A stretch of 64,000 bases of DNA from Amycolatopsis anabasis (GTDB taxonomy: Bacteria > Actinomycetota > Actinomycetes > Mycobacteriales > Pseudonocardiaceae), in the NCBI RefSeq assembly GCF_009765355.1, contig NZ_VTHK01000048.1, forward strand, positions 1 to 64,000, read 5' to 3'. The translations under genes and the position numbers were made by a program. Position 1 is the stretch's first letter. Every line of letters starts with the position of its first letter. Positions 27,658-35,625 of this stretch are shown piece after piece. The notes beneath the pieces are model-generated. The model was not told the DNA's origin and did no database searches. It saw nothing but the letters and a program-made list of their open reading frames with translations.

Positions 27658-28398
27658 TCAGGTCACGACGCCGCTCTCCCACCACCAGGTCTGGGCGCCG
27701 TAGGGGTATTCGACCCGGCTGTCGGCGTGCTGCCAGCTGACGGTGTACCGCTCCAGCCCGGAGAAGCCGGAGGATTCGGCGGCCACGTACAGCGTGCGCG
27801 TGGCCACCCCGGAGGAAGCGAAGTCCGCGGCGATGCCGTAGAGGTGCTGGCTGTTGGGGGCGCCGCCGACGCTGGAGTTGTGGGCGATCGACCGGAAGCC
27901 CGAGTTGATGTTCATCGGCTTGTTGCCGATCTTCACGCGGACCGCCTCGAGCTTGTACATCAGCCGCCGCACGTTCTCCTTGACCGTCGCCGCGCCGACC
28001 TTCCCGCCGGAGAACCCGGAACCGTCCTTGGAGTGGAATTCGGCGAACTCGAAGTGCGCGGTGGATCCGTCGGCAGATTCGAGCGCGTTGAGCTTCGCGT
28101 GCGTGGTCGCGGCCGCCACGCCGTCCGCGGTCAGCCCGTAGGCGCGCTGGAACCGCTTCACCGCGGCCTCGGTGCCCGGGCCGAACTTCCCGTCGACCGC
28201 GACGTTGGTCTTGCTCGGCGAGTCCGCGGCCCATCCGGCGACCCGGATCTGCAGTTCCCGCACGTCGTCGCCGCTGTCGCCGCTGCGCAGGGGGCGCGTC
28301 CAGTTGTAGGCGTGCGCGGTCCCGGCGCCGAGCAGGCCGAGCCCGGCGGCGACCGGCAGCATCGCGGCGGTGCGGAGGAAAGTGCGGCGGCCGTGCAT
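27658..28398 (-). CDS. Tat-exported zinc D,D-carboxypeptidase with peptidoglycan-binding domain
   Basis: A 246-residue secreted enzyme. The N-terminus has a twin-arginine signal (GRRTFLRTAA) and AHA cleavage near residue 30. Residues about 35-105 are a PG_binding_1 domain (LRSGDSGDDVRELQIRVAG, VDGKFGPGTEAAVKRFQ). The rest is peptidase M15-like, with the zinc motif SQHLYGIAADF and a later QHAD. It resembles the Streptomyces albus G D-Ala-D-Ala carboxypeptidase and should trim stem peptides or recycle cell wall. Confidence 0.9.
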   Translation of the reverse strand: MHGRRTFLRTAAMLPVAAGLGLLGAGTAHAYNWTRPLRSGDSGDDVRELQIRVAGWAADSPSKTNVAVDGKFGPGTEAAVKRFQRAYGLTADGVAAATTHAKLNALESADGSTAHFEFAEFHSKDGSGFSGGKVGAATVKENVRRLMYKLEAVRVKIGNKPMNINSGFRSIAHNSSVGGAPNSQHLYGIAADFASSGVATRTLYVAAESSGFSGLERYTVSWQHADSRVEYPYGAQTWWWESGVVT

Positions 28399-28490
28399 GG
28401 TCAGCTCCCGTCGCTAACGTGGATGTCCGACCAGATGCTCACCGGTGGTGCGACGGCTTGGCAACGCCCCCGGGACGGTTTGGGAAAACG

Positions 28491-28946
28491 TCAGGTTTCC
28501 ATCAGCCCGGCCGCCACGGTGGCGCCGAGTTCCCAGAGCGCGGCAAGGTCGTCCTTGCCCGGGTCGCCGGTGACCGTGACCGGCGCGGCCGCCTGCTCCC
28601 AGCCCAGCCCGGTGGTGATCGATTCGATGCCGCGCACGGTGCCGGAGACGTCGCTGTTGCCGTGCACGTAGAACCCGAACGGCCGCCCCCGCGTCGCGTC
28701 CAGGCACGGGTAGTAGATCTGGTCGAAGAAGTGCTTGAGGGCGCCGGACATGTAGCCGAGGTTGGCCGGGGTGCCGAGCAGGTAGCCGTCGGCTTCGAGG
28801 ACGTCGGTGGCGGTGGCCGCGAGCGCGGGTTGGCGAAGGACGTCGACGCCTTCGATCTCGTCGGTGGTCGCCCCGGAGAGCACGGCCTCGAACATGGCCT
28901 GCGTGGACGGCGAGGGCGTGTGATGCACGATCAACAAGGTGGCCAC
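28491..28946 (-). CDS. Flavodoxin/NAD(P)H-dependent FMN reductase family protein
   Basis: A 151-residue flavodoxin-fold protein. The start LLIVHHTPSPSTQAM holds the phosphate-binding loop for FMN; GTPANLGYMSGALKHFFD is the second flavin-contacting segment. These proteins reduce or bind quinones and other small molecules with FMN; the exact substrate is unknown. I choose GTG at 28946 because it gives the family-typical N-terminus; an upstream GTG at 28967 would add seven residues. No ribosome binding site is clear. Confidence 0.82.
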   Translation of the reverse strand: MATLLIVHHTPSPSTQAMFEAVLSGATTDEIEGVDVLRQPALAATATDVLEADGYLLGTPANLGYMSGALKHFFDQIYYPCLDATRGRPFGFYVHGNSDVSGTVRGIESITTGLGWEQAAAPVTVTGDPGKDDLAALWELGATVAAGLMET

Positions 28947-28993
28947 GGGCCGACTGTGCCGGGCCACGTGATGTTCCGCAAGCTCAACGCGAA

Positions 28994-29034
28994 CGGCCCC
29001 GCCAACGCAGGGGGAACCTGCGCTCGCGGGGCCG
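28994..29034 (-). terminator. Terminator of the 58-residue peptide gene
   Basis: Nested inverted repeats CGGCCCCGC/GCGGGGCCG (28994-29002, 29026-29034) and CGCAGG/CCTGCG form a strong stem-loop 7 bp after the stop of the minus-strand small gene ending at 29041. Confidence 0.75.
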
Positions 29035-29040
29035 CCGGAG

Positions 29041-29217
29041 TCATTTCCGCCGCCTCGGGAGGAGGCGGAAGAACTCCGCGAGTGCCCGGATGATCTCCGG
29101 CCGATCGGCTGGGCGGGCCCCTTTCAGGACCATCTTCAGCGCGATGAGCCGGAAGAGCATGGACACCGCCGCGACCACGATCGTGAGGACCGGGGCCGCC
29201 TCTATTAACTTGAGCAT
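29041..29217 (-). CDS. Small membrane peptide with basic C-terminus
   Basis: A 58-residue protein starting MLKLIEAAPVLT with one hydrophobic segment (residues about 9-30) and a basic end (FFRLLPRRRK). A GGAGG site is well placed before the ATG and a strong terminator follows the stop, which supports it as a real gene. Function unknown. Confidence 0.7.
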   Translation of the reverse strand: MLKLIEAAPVLTIVVAAVSMLFRLIALKMVLKGARPADRPEIIRALAEFFRLLPRRRK

Positions 29218-29360
29218 GTTCCGGACCTCCGTCACGCGACCAACTGCTCCCACCCCCTCGCGGGGTGCAGTCAGATCCGTGGGCCTAGAACGGGCTCAGG
29301 TTACCAGGTTTGTCCGGATTGGGGGCTGGGTTCCGGAACGGGGAACCCGCGGTTGGTGGC

Positions 29361-29426
29361 GCGAGTTCCCCGTTCCGGGCGTGCGAGTCCCGCGTTTCGG
29401 TCTACCGAGTTGCCCATTTCGGTAGG
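29361..29426. repeat. Three 22-bp repeat modules (family D)
   Basis: Three consecutive 22-bp units at 29361-29382, 29383-29404 and 29405-29426 follow a GCGAGTTCCC-CGTT-like pattern. A CCGGAACGGGGAAC segment at 29334-29347 is the complement of the first unit and can pair with it. The array sits after the DUF3800-like gene; the same modules recur at 34451-34602. Confidence 0.75.
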
Positions 29427-29428
29427 TG

Positions 29429-30289
29429 TCACAGGCGGAGGCGGGGGTCGAGGCCGTCGTCGGTGGCGTAGGGCCAGTGGTCGGTGGTGCTGAGGCCGCG
29501 GGACGGCAACGGGACTTCCAGGCCGCCGTGCGCGACGCACCGCGATTCGGAAAACACGCGCAAGTACAGGTTGTTGAGCCGTTGCGGGCGGAGCACGATG
29601 CCGAATCCGGCGCGTTTTCCGCACGCGTCGGTGACCATCAGGTCGTGCAGGTACGGCACCAGGTGCTGGCCGGAGGCGTAACCGGCCACCGCGGCGGTGG
29701 TCGCCGAAACCACCAGATCGGCGAGCTGGAGCTGGGGCAGCTGCGCCGAGGGCGCGGTCACGATGGGGAGCGCGATGAGATCGGGTCGCACGTAGTCCTG
29801 GCCGAACCGGGTCAGGTCGAGGCTCGCGGCGAGCCAGTGACCGTCCTTTTCGGACGTCGGGCGGCCCGCGCAGATCAGGCCGCGGCAGCCGCCCGGGCTC
29901 ATCGCGGCCTTGGCGCGCAGGTGCAGGATCACCCGGTCGTAGAACAGTTTGAGCGACTCGGCTGCTATGTCCTGTTTGGACTGATTGGGGCCGACGTCGC
30001 GGATGACGACCACCGAGCGAATGCCGCACGCCTTGGCTTCGGCGAGCATGCGGCGCCGGAGTTCGAACAGCTCCGGTCCCAGCGCGGCCAGGGCCGAACC
30101 GAGCCGCGGGCGCCAGGTGAGTTCCTCGTCGGCGGGCAGGCCGAAATCCGCGCGGATCTTGCCGAGCAGGATGGCCAGGCTCGCGGTCGAGTACTCCGGA
30201 ATGATCACCCCGCCGAGCGCGGCCAGCCGGTGCAGGTGGAGCCGGGGGAGCCGCAGTTGTTCACGGTACTGGAGAAAGATGAGTTCCAT
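29429..30289 (-). CDS. DUF3800-like protein
   Basis: A 286-residue protein. The C-terminal QLPQLQLADLVVSATTAAVAG segment and the internal LAALGGVIIPE look like DUF3800, an RNase H-like family seen in mobile and defence contexts. The hallmark N-terminal VDESG acidic motif is not present; the start reads MELIFLQYREQ, so a catalytic Asp may be missing or the start misplaced. A DVGPNQSKQDIAAE segment in the middle could carry other acidic residues. No partner gene is adjacent. Function unknown. Confidence 0.55.
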   Translation of the reverse strand: MELIFLQYREQLRLPRLHLHRLAALGGVIIPEYSTASLAILLGKIRADFGLPADEELTWRPRLGSALAALGPELFELRRRMLAEAKACGIRSVVVIRDVGPNQSKQDIAAESLKLFYDRVILHLRAKAAMSPGGCRGLICAGRPTSEKDGHWLAASLDLTRFGQDYVRPDLIALPIVTAPSAQLPQLQLADLVVSATTAAVAGYASGQHLVPYLHDLMVTDACGKRAGFGIVLRPQRLNNLYLRVFSESRCVAHGGLEVPLPSRGLSTTDHWPYATDDGLDPRLRL

Positions 30290-30442
30290 GCAGCTCCAAG
30301 CCTCGCCGGGGTCTGTCGGTGGACCACCCTGTGCTTGGTGTCGTATGCCGGGAAACCGCGTTAACGGGCGGCCGGGGAGAGCACACGATTCTGTGACCTG
30401 AGGTGAAGTCTTTCGTTACCTGGCGCGCACTCTTCCCCTCCC

Positions 30443-30480
30443 TTGCGAGGGAGTGATAGATTACGTAAATCTTTCTATCA
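30443..30480 (+). promoter_or_regulatory. Promoter with palindromic operator before the MpaB-like gene
   Basis: A -35-like TTGCGA (30443-30448) and a -10-like TAAATC (30466-30471) are 17 bp apart. A double palindrome overlaps the -10: outer TGATAGA/TCTATCA (30454-30460, 30474-30480) and inner AGATT/AATCT. This is a TetR-type operator arrangement without an adjacent regulator gene. Confidence 0.65.
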
Positions 30481-30494
30481 GCATGGAGGTGCTC

Positions 30495-31412
30495 ATGACC
30501 GCGGAAGCCGAGGTCGCGCCGTCCTTCCGGCACGCCGAGCAGCCCGCGCCGGAACTGCTCGCGCCGGACTCGATCACCGCCGAATTCGCGGGGAACACGC
30601 TGGTCGTGTCCACCATCGCGGCCGCGCTGATCATGCAGACGATGCACCCGGCCATCGGTGCCGCGGTGGATCGGTACTCGGTGTTCCGCACCGATCCGTA
30701 CGGCCGGGGCATCCGATCGCTGGACTCGATCGCGCTCTGGGTCTACGGCGGGCCGGCCGCGATCGAAGAGGGAAACCGCCTGCGGGAACTGCACAAACCG
30801 ATCAAGGGCGTGGACGAGCACGGCCGCCGGTACAGCGCGTTGAACCCCGAGGCCTACGGCTGGGTGCACGGGACGGTGTTCGCCTGGGCCGTCACCTCCT
30901 ACCCGCTCTTCTTCGGCCGGAAGCTGACCGAGGACGAAGAGGAGCGGCTCTACCAGGAAACCCTCCAGCTCGGCCGCATCCTGCGGGTCCCGCCGAAGCA
31001 GCTGCCGCCGAACCGGGAGGCGTACTGGGCGTACTACCGCGAAATGGTGGCCACCAAACTGGAGAAGCACCCGATCGCCGACTACCTGATCAACGAGCTG
31101 ATCGTCGGCCCGCCCCCGCCACCCGGCGTGCCGAAGCTGCTGCATCCACTGTGGACGATCGTGGGCCGGGTGGCCGGGCGGGCCGCGAAGCTCGCCACGG
31201 TGGGCACCATGCCGCCCGAGGTCCGTGCGATCCTGGAACAACCCTGGAGCCGGGCCGACGAAATCCGGCTGCGCGCGCTGTTCGCGATCATCCGGCCGAT
31301 TCACCGGCGGCTGCCCGAACGCCTGCGTTACCTGCCACTCGCCGTGCACGCGCGGCGGCACGCCCGGTCGGTGGCGGCGATCAAGCGCCGGGCGCTCACC
31401 TCATTCGTCTGA
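30495..31412 (+). CDS. MpaB/DUF2236 family oxygenase-like protein
   Basis: A 305-residue protein of the MpaB-like (DUF2236) family, to which rubber-oxygenase-related and fungal MpaB heme proteins belong. Conserved landmarks are QTMHPAIGAAV near residue 46, RTDPYGRGIRSLDSIALWVYG, and the LNPEAYGWVHGTVFAW segment with a possible heme-ligand His, followed by FFGRKLTEDEEERLYQE. The ATG at 30495 is preceded by GGAGGTG. Substrate unknown. The 3' end overlaps the convergent mutase by 12 bp. Confidence 0.85.
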   Translation: MTAEAEVAPSFRHAEQPAPELLAPDSITAEFAGNTLVVSTIAAALIMQTMHPAIGAAVDRYSVFRTDPYGRGIRSLDSIALWVYGGPAAIEEGNRLRELHKPIKGVDEHGRRYSALNPEAYGWVHGTVFAWAVTSYPLFFGRKLTEDEEERLYQETLQLGRILRVPPKQLPPNREAYWAYYREMVATKLEKHPIADYLINELIVGPPPPPGVPKLLHPLWTIVGRVAGRAAKLATVGTMPPEVRAILEQPWSRADEIRLRALFAIIRPIHRRLPERLRYLPLAVHARRHARSVAAIKRRALTSFV

Positions 31413-33047
31413 GAGCAACCGTTCGACGTCCGCGCGGAGGGCGGCCATGCGTTGCCGGGCCGACTCCCGCGCGGGCGTCAGATCGCCGACCGGTTCGGCG
31501 ACTTCCAGGTACGCCTTGAGCTTCGGCTCGGTCCCGGACGGGCGCACCACCACGCGCATCCTCTCGCCGCGCAGCCGGAGCACGTCCGCCTCCGGCAGCA
31601 GGTCTTCGAGCACGACCTCGACTCCGGCCAATGTCGCGGGCGGGTCGGCGCGCAGCCGCGCCATGATCTTCCCGCGCACGCTCAGATCGGTGACGCGCAA
31701 GGAAACCTGATCGGTGAGGTGCACCCCGTACAGCGCGGACAGCTCGTCGAGCAGATCGAGCATGCTCCGCGGCTGCGCCCTGAGCTTGGCCCCGAGATCG
31801 CACGCCAGCACGGCCGCCGCGATGCCGTCCTTGTCGCGCACGAAATCCGGGTTCACGCACAGGCCGAGCGCCTCCTCGTAGGCGTACACCAGCCCCTCGC
31901 CCGCGCGGGCCAGCCATTTGAACCCGGTGAGCGTCTCGCGATACCGCGCGTCCTCCGCCTCGGCGATCTTGCCCAGCATGGACGAGGAGACGATCGTGGT
32001 GGCCACCAACGAATCCAGAGTGTCCTCAGTGGACAAGATGTAGTACCCGAGCAGGACGCCGGTCTCGTCGCCGCGCAGCATCCGCCAGGAACCGTCCCGC
32101 TGGCGCACGCCGAGCGCGCAGCGGTCCGCGTCCGGATCCAGTGCGATCGCGAGATCGGCGCCGGTGCGTTCGGCGAGTGCGAGCAGCAGATCGGTCGCGC
32201 CGGGCTCCTCGGGGTTCGGGAACGAGACGGTCGGGAAGTCCGGATCCGGCGCCGACTGTTCCTCGACCAGGTGCAGATCGGTGAAACCGGCGCGTTCGAG
32301 CGCGGAGCCGAGCACCCCGGCCCCGACGCCGTGCAGCGCGGTCGCCGCCACCCGCAGCCTGCGCGCCTCGCCCCGCGGCAGCGCGGCCACCCGATCGAGA
32401 TAGGCGTCGAGCAGGTCGTCGCCGAGCACCGTCGCCCCCGGGGCCCGCGGCACGCTCACCGCGCCGGGCGCCGCCTCGATGGCCGCCTCGATCTCGCCGT
32501 CCGAGGGCGGGACGATCTGGGCGCCGGTGTGGTCGTAGAGCTTGTAACCGTTGTCGGCGGGCGGATTGTGCGACGCGGTGATCTGGATGCCCGCCACCGC
32601 GCCGAGGTGCCCGACGGCGAACGCGAGGACCGGTGTGGGCAACGGATGCGGCAGCACGCGCGCGTCGAATCCGGCCGCGGTGAGCACCTCGGCCGCGGCG
32701 GTGGCGAACCGGTCCGAACCGTGCCGGGCGTCCCGGCCGAGCACGACCGTGCCGCCCGACTTCCCGTGCGCGGCGAGCCAGGACGCGACCCCCGCGGTGG
32801 TCCGGACGACGACCGCGGTGTTCATCCCGTTCGGACCGGCGCGCACCGGTCCGCGCAGGCCCGCGGTGCCGAATTCCAGTGGCCCGGCCATCCGGTCGGC
32901 GAGTTCGGCGACCGCGTCCGCGTCGCCGCCCATCGCCTGGGCGAGCACCTCCTGCAGTTCGGTGCGCGTTTCCGGTTCGACGTCGTCGGCGATCCAGCGG
33001 AACGCTTTGTCCCTTAGGTCGGGCGTGAGGTGTATGCGCTCGGTCAC
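31401..33047 (-). CDS. Phosphosugar mutase (PmmB-like)
   Basis: A 548-residue alpha-D-phosphohexomutase family enzyme. The catalytic phosphoserine loop is TASHNPP near residue 155, the metal loop DPDADR near 292 and the sugar-binding/phosphate loop RPSGTEPK near 507. Length and sequence match the Rv3308 PmmB type, annotated as phosphomannomutase or phosphoglucomutase; some relatives act on pentose phosphates. The nearby PNP gene fits a role in nucleoside-derived sugar phosphate use, as in the M. tuberculosis deoD-pmmB pair. Substrate is not decidable from sequence. Confidence 0.9.
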   Translation of the reverse strand: MTERIHLTPDLRDKAFRWIADDVEPETRTELQEVLAQAMGGDADAVAELADRMAGPLEFGTAGLRGPVRAGPNGMNTAVVVRTTAGVASWLAAHGKSGGTVVLGRDARHGSDRFATAAAEVLTAAGFDARVLPHPLPTPVLAFAVGHLGAVAGIQITASHNPPADNGYKLYDHTGAQIVPPSDGEIEAAIEAAPGAVSVPRAPGATVLGDDLLDAYLDRVAALPRGEARRLRVAATALHGVGAGVLGSALERAGFTDLHLVEEQSAPDPDFPTVSFPNPEEPGATDLLLALAERTGADLAIALDPDADRCALGVRQRDGSWRMLRGDETGVLLGYYILSTEDTLDSLVATTIVSSSMLGKIAEAEDARYRETLTGFKWLARAGEGLVYAYEEALGLCVNPDFVRDKDGIAAAVLACDLGAKLRAQPRSMLDLLDELSALYGVHLTDQVSLRVTDLSVRGKIMARLRADPPATLAGVEVVLEDLLPEADVLRLRGERMRVVVRPSGTEPKLKAYLEVAEPVGDLTPARESARQRMAALRADVERLLSDE

Positions 33048-33109
33048 CCGGCCACCTTACGCGGCGGAGCGGTGTGCCGGCCGACCCGGAAATCCCTACT
33101 CTGGATCAT

Positions 33110-34258
33110 GTGCGAATCCTCTTTTCCAGCATTGACGGCTACGGCCACACCTACCCCCTGCTCCCGCTGACCTCGGCCGCCCACCGCGCCGGGCACGAAG
33201 TCGTTTTCGCCACCGTCGGCCATTTCGCCTCCCTCCTGAAAGGACTCGGCGTCGAGCACCGCGTCGCCGGGATCCCGATGGGCGAAGCCATGGGCGAGGC
33301 CCTCCGGTCCTTCCCCGGCGTGACCACGCCGGACGAGCTGGAACCCCAGCGGCGCCGCGAGCTCATCGCCGGAGTGTTCGGCTCCGTCGTGCCGCGCCGC
33401 GTGATCGACGACCTGACCCCGCTGCTGCGGGAGTTCGAACCGGATCTGGTCGTCGCGTCGGCGACCAGCATGGGCGCGGTGATCGCCACCAAACGGGCCG
33501 GAATCCCGCTGGTGCGGCACGGAATCGGCCGGATGGTGGCGGACCCGACCCTGGACACGATCAAAGCGGCGTTCACCGAGCTGGCCACCGAGTTCGGCCT
33601 GCCGGGCCACCGCGCCGACGAGGATCCCTACCTGGACATCTACCCGCCTTCGCTGCAAGGCGAGGAATTCGTGGCCTCCCCGAACCGGTACGAACTGCGC
33701 CCGGTGGCCTTCGCCGAATCCGGTGAGCTGCCCGCGCGGGTGCGCGAACGCGATCGCTCGCGGCCGCTGGCCTACCTCACGCTGGGCACCGCGTTCGGCA
33801 CGGTCGACGTGCTGCGTTCCGCGATCGACGGACTGGCCGGGCTGGACCTCGACCTGGTGGTGGCGGCCGGGCCGAGCGTCGACCTCGGCGAGCTGGCCGG
33901 CGTGCCGGACAACGTCTTCGTCGAATCCTGGGTGGCGCAGGCCGAGTTGCTGCCGCTCACCGATCTCGTGGTGCACCACGGCGGCAGCGGCACCACCCTC
34001 GGCGCGCTGGCCGCGGGCGTGCCGCAGCTGGTCCTGCCCCAGGGCGCCGATCAGTTCGCCAACGCCGACGCCGTGCTCGGCGGCGGTTCGGGCGAGCGGC
34101 TGACGCCCGGCGAGGCCAGCGCCGAGGCGGTGGCGGCCCAGGCGAAGCGGCTGCTCACCGAGGACTCCTTCGCGGCGGCGGCCCGCCGGATCGCCGCGGA
34201 GATCGCGGCGATGCCGTCGCCCGAAGAGATCGCCGAACGCCTCGCCGACTTCACCTGA
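33110..34258 (+). CDS. GT1-family (macrolide-type) glycosyltransferase
   Basis: A 382-residue nucleotide-sugar-dependent glycosyltransferase with GT-B fold. The N-terminal acceptor half starts MRILFSSIDGYGHTYPLLPL. The donor-binding PSPG-like motif in the C-terminal half reads HHGGSGTTLGALAAGVPQLV near residue 287, followed by LPQGADQFANA. It resembles enzymes that glycosylate macrolides, phenolics or lipids. I choose GTG at 33110: a -10-like TACTCT (33097-33102) ends 7 nt upstream, so it may be leaderless. Acceptor unknown; no biosynthetic cluster surrounds it. Confidence 0.9.
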   Translation: MRILFSSIDGYGHTYPLLPLTSAAHRAGHEVVFATVGHFASLLKGLGVEHRVAGIPMGEAMGEALRSFPGVTTPDELEPQRRRELIAGVFGSVVPRRVIDDLTPLLREFEPDLVVASATSMGAVIATKRAGIPLVRHGIGRMVADPTLDTIKAAFTELATEFGLPGHRADEDPYLDIYPPSLQGEEFVASPNRYELRPVAFAESGELPARVRERDRSRPLAYLTLGTAFGTVDVLRSAIDGLAGLDLDLVVAAGPSVDLGELAGVPDNVFVESWVAQAELLPLTDLVVHHGGSGTTLGALAAGVPQLVLPQGADQFANADAVLGGGSGERLTPGEASAEAVAAQAKRLLTEDSFAAAARRIAAEIAAMPSPEEIAERLADFT

Positions 34259-34260
34259 AT

Positions 34261-34300
34261 GGGGTCGTGAGTGTTCCGGGCGGTTAGAGCGGACTCTCAT
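34261..34300. repeat. Degenerate palindrome family A copy
   Basis: GGTCGTGAGTGTTCCGGGCGG matches the left arm of the intact copy at 34744, but the right side is decayed (GCGGACTCTCATT). It directly follows the glycosyltransferase stop. The next 150 bp up to 34450 hold no gene I can support. Confidence 0.55.
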
Positions 34301-34450
34301 TTGGTCACCTGCTTGTGACCTGGCGTTTCCGTTCGACGAGCCGCACTTGGCCGACAAAGTGTGAAACCGTGCGGGTGGTGGTGCTCGGAGGTACCCAATG
34401 CGGCGTTCGGTACCTTCAACGCCCCGAAGGCCGCATTGACGTCGGCTCGC

Positions 34451-34602
34451 CTACCGGAACGGGGAACTCGGCCTACCGGAACGGGGAACACACGCGACCA
34501 GAACGAGGGACTCGCGGCGGCCGGGGATCCCGCTCGCGCGTGTCCCCGTTTCGGACGTGCGAGTCCCTCGTTTCGGTAGGCCGAGTTCCCCATTTCGGCA
34601 GG
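34451..34602. repeat. Inverted array of about 22-bp modules (family D)
   Basis: Left modules of the form TACCGGAACGGGGAACTCGG and two variants are mirrored by right-hand 22-bp units at 34537-34558, 34559-34580 and 34581-34602. Complementary pairs include GAACGAGGGACTCGC (34501-34515) with GCGAGTCCCTCGTTT (34559-34573). The whole region can fold into a large branched hairpin. No gene lies in 34259-34808; this array and two family A copies occupy most of it. Confidence 0.75.
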
Positions 34603-34743
34603 TGCCCCCCCGGGCACCCCAACGAGCACGGCCTCCTTGCGGCCCCTCCTAGCCGACAAAGCGCGACAAGCATCGAGGTGGCAGCCAGGCCGCGCCTGCA
34701 CGCCCAGACCGGTCACCGTCTCCTGTAAGGGAACCAAATCTGA

Positions 34744-34806
34744 GGGTCGTGAGTGTTCCGGCCGGTTAGAACCGGCCGGAACACTCACGACCCCAGCACC
34801 CCGGTG
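34744..34806. repeat. Intact palindrome family A, terminator
   Basis: The 24-nt arms 34744-34767 and 34770-34793 (GTCGTGAGTGTTCCGGCCGG core) are perfectly complementary with a 2-nt centre, followed by the conserved AGCACCCCGGT tail. It lies just after the stop of PNP (minus strand) and is the best-preserved member of the family. Confidence 0.85.
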
Positions 34807-34808
34807 TC

Positions 34809-35615
34809 CTAGGAGCGCGCGACGAGTTCGCGCAAGAGGTTGCCCATCCGCTCGGCGGCGGCGCGGCCCGCCTCGAGCACCTCTTCGTGGTTGAGCGGTT
34901 CGCCGGTCATCCCGGCGGCCAGGTTCGTGACCAGGGACAGGCCGAACACTTCGAGCCCGGCCGCGCGGGCCGCGATCGCCTCCAGCACGGTCGACATGCC
35001 GACCAGATCGGCGCCGAGCGTGCGGAGCATGCGGATCTCGGCCGGGGTCTCGAAGTGCGGTCCGGGCAGCCCGGCGTAGACGCCCTCGGCCAGCGTCGGG
35101 TCGACCTCCCGGGCCACCGCGCGCAGCCGGTCGGAGTACAGGTCCACCAGGTCGACGAAGTTCGCGCCGGTGATCGGCGAGGTCGCGGTCATGTTCAGGT
35201 GGTCGCTGATCAGCACCGGCTGGCCGACGCGGAAGCCCTCGCGCAGCCCGCCGGCGGCGTTGGTGAGCAGCACCGCCTTCGCGCCCGCCGCGGCCGCGGT
35301 GCGCACGTTGTGCACCACCCGGGTGACGCCCTTGCCCTCGTACAGGTGGGTCCGGCCGAGCAGGACCAGGGCCCGCTTGTCGCCCACCCGCACCGACCGC
35401 ACGGTGCCCCCGTGGCCGACCGCGCTGGGCGTTTCGAAACCGGGCAGCTCGCCCAGCGGGATCTCCGCCTCCGGCGCCCCGATGACGTCCGCCGCGGGCC
35501 GCCAGCCCGAGCCCAGGACCACCGCGATGTCGTGCTTCTCGACGCCGGTGCGCTCCGCGATCACCGAAGCCGCGATACCGGCCGTGTCCGCCGGGCCACC
35601 CTCGAACTCACTCAT
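34809..35615 (-). CDS. Purine nucleoside phosphorylase
   Basis: A 268-residue enzyme of the trimeric PNP class (actinobacterial DeoD/PunA type) that splits inosine or guanosine with phosphate into base and ribose 1-phosphate. Visible signatures are VVLGSGWRPAAD near residue 33, GRTHLYEGKG near 87, LTNAAGGLREGF near 116, and GPHFETPAEIRMLRTLGADLVGMSTV near 189. It follows the Ser/Thr kinase gene by 10 bp on the same strand, so they are probably co-transcribed. It is two genes from the phosphosugar mutase. Confidence 0.95.
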   Translation of the reverse strand: MSEFEGGPADTAGIAASVIAERTGVEKHDIAVVLGSGWRPAADVIGAPEAEIPLGELPGFETPSAVGHGGTVRSVRVGDKRALVLLGRTHLYEGKGVTRVVHNVRTAAAAGAKAVLLTNAAGGLREGFRVGQPVLISDHLNMTATSPITGANFVDLVDLYSDRLRAVAREVDPTLAEGVYAGLPGPHFETPAEIRMLRTLGADLVGMSTVLEAIAARAAGLEVFGLSLVTNLAAGMTGEPLNHEEVLEAGRAAAERMGNLLRELVARS

Positions 35616-35625
35616 GCCGCCGAGG

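Noticed and set aside
29429..30289. Transposase or integrase remnant
   Set aside because: No DDE or tyrosine-recombinase pattern could be traced; the LQLADLVV segment fits DUF3800 better.
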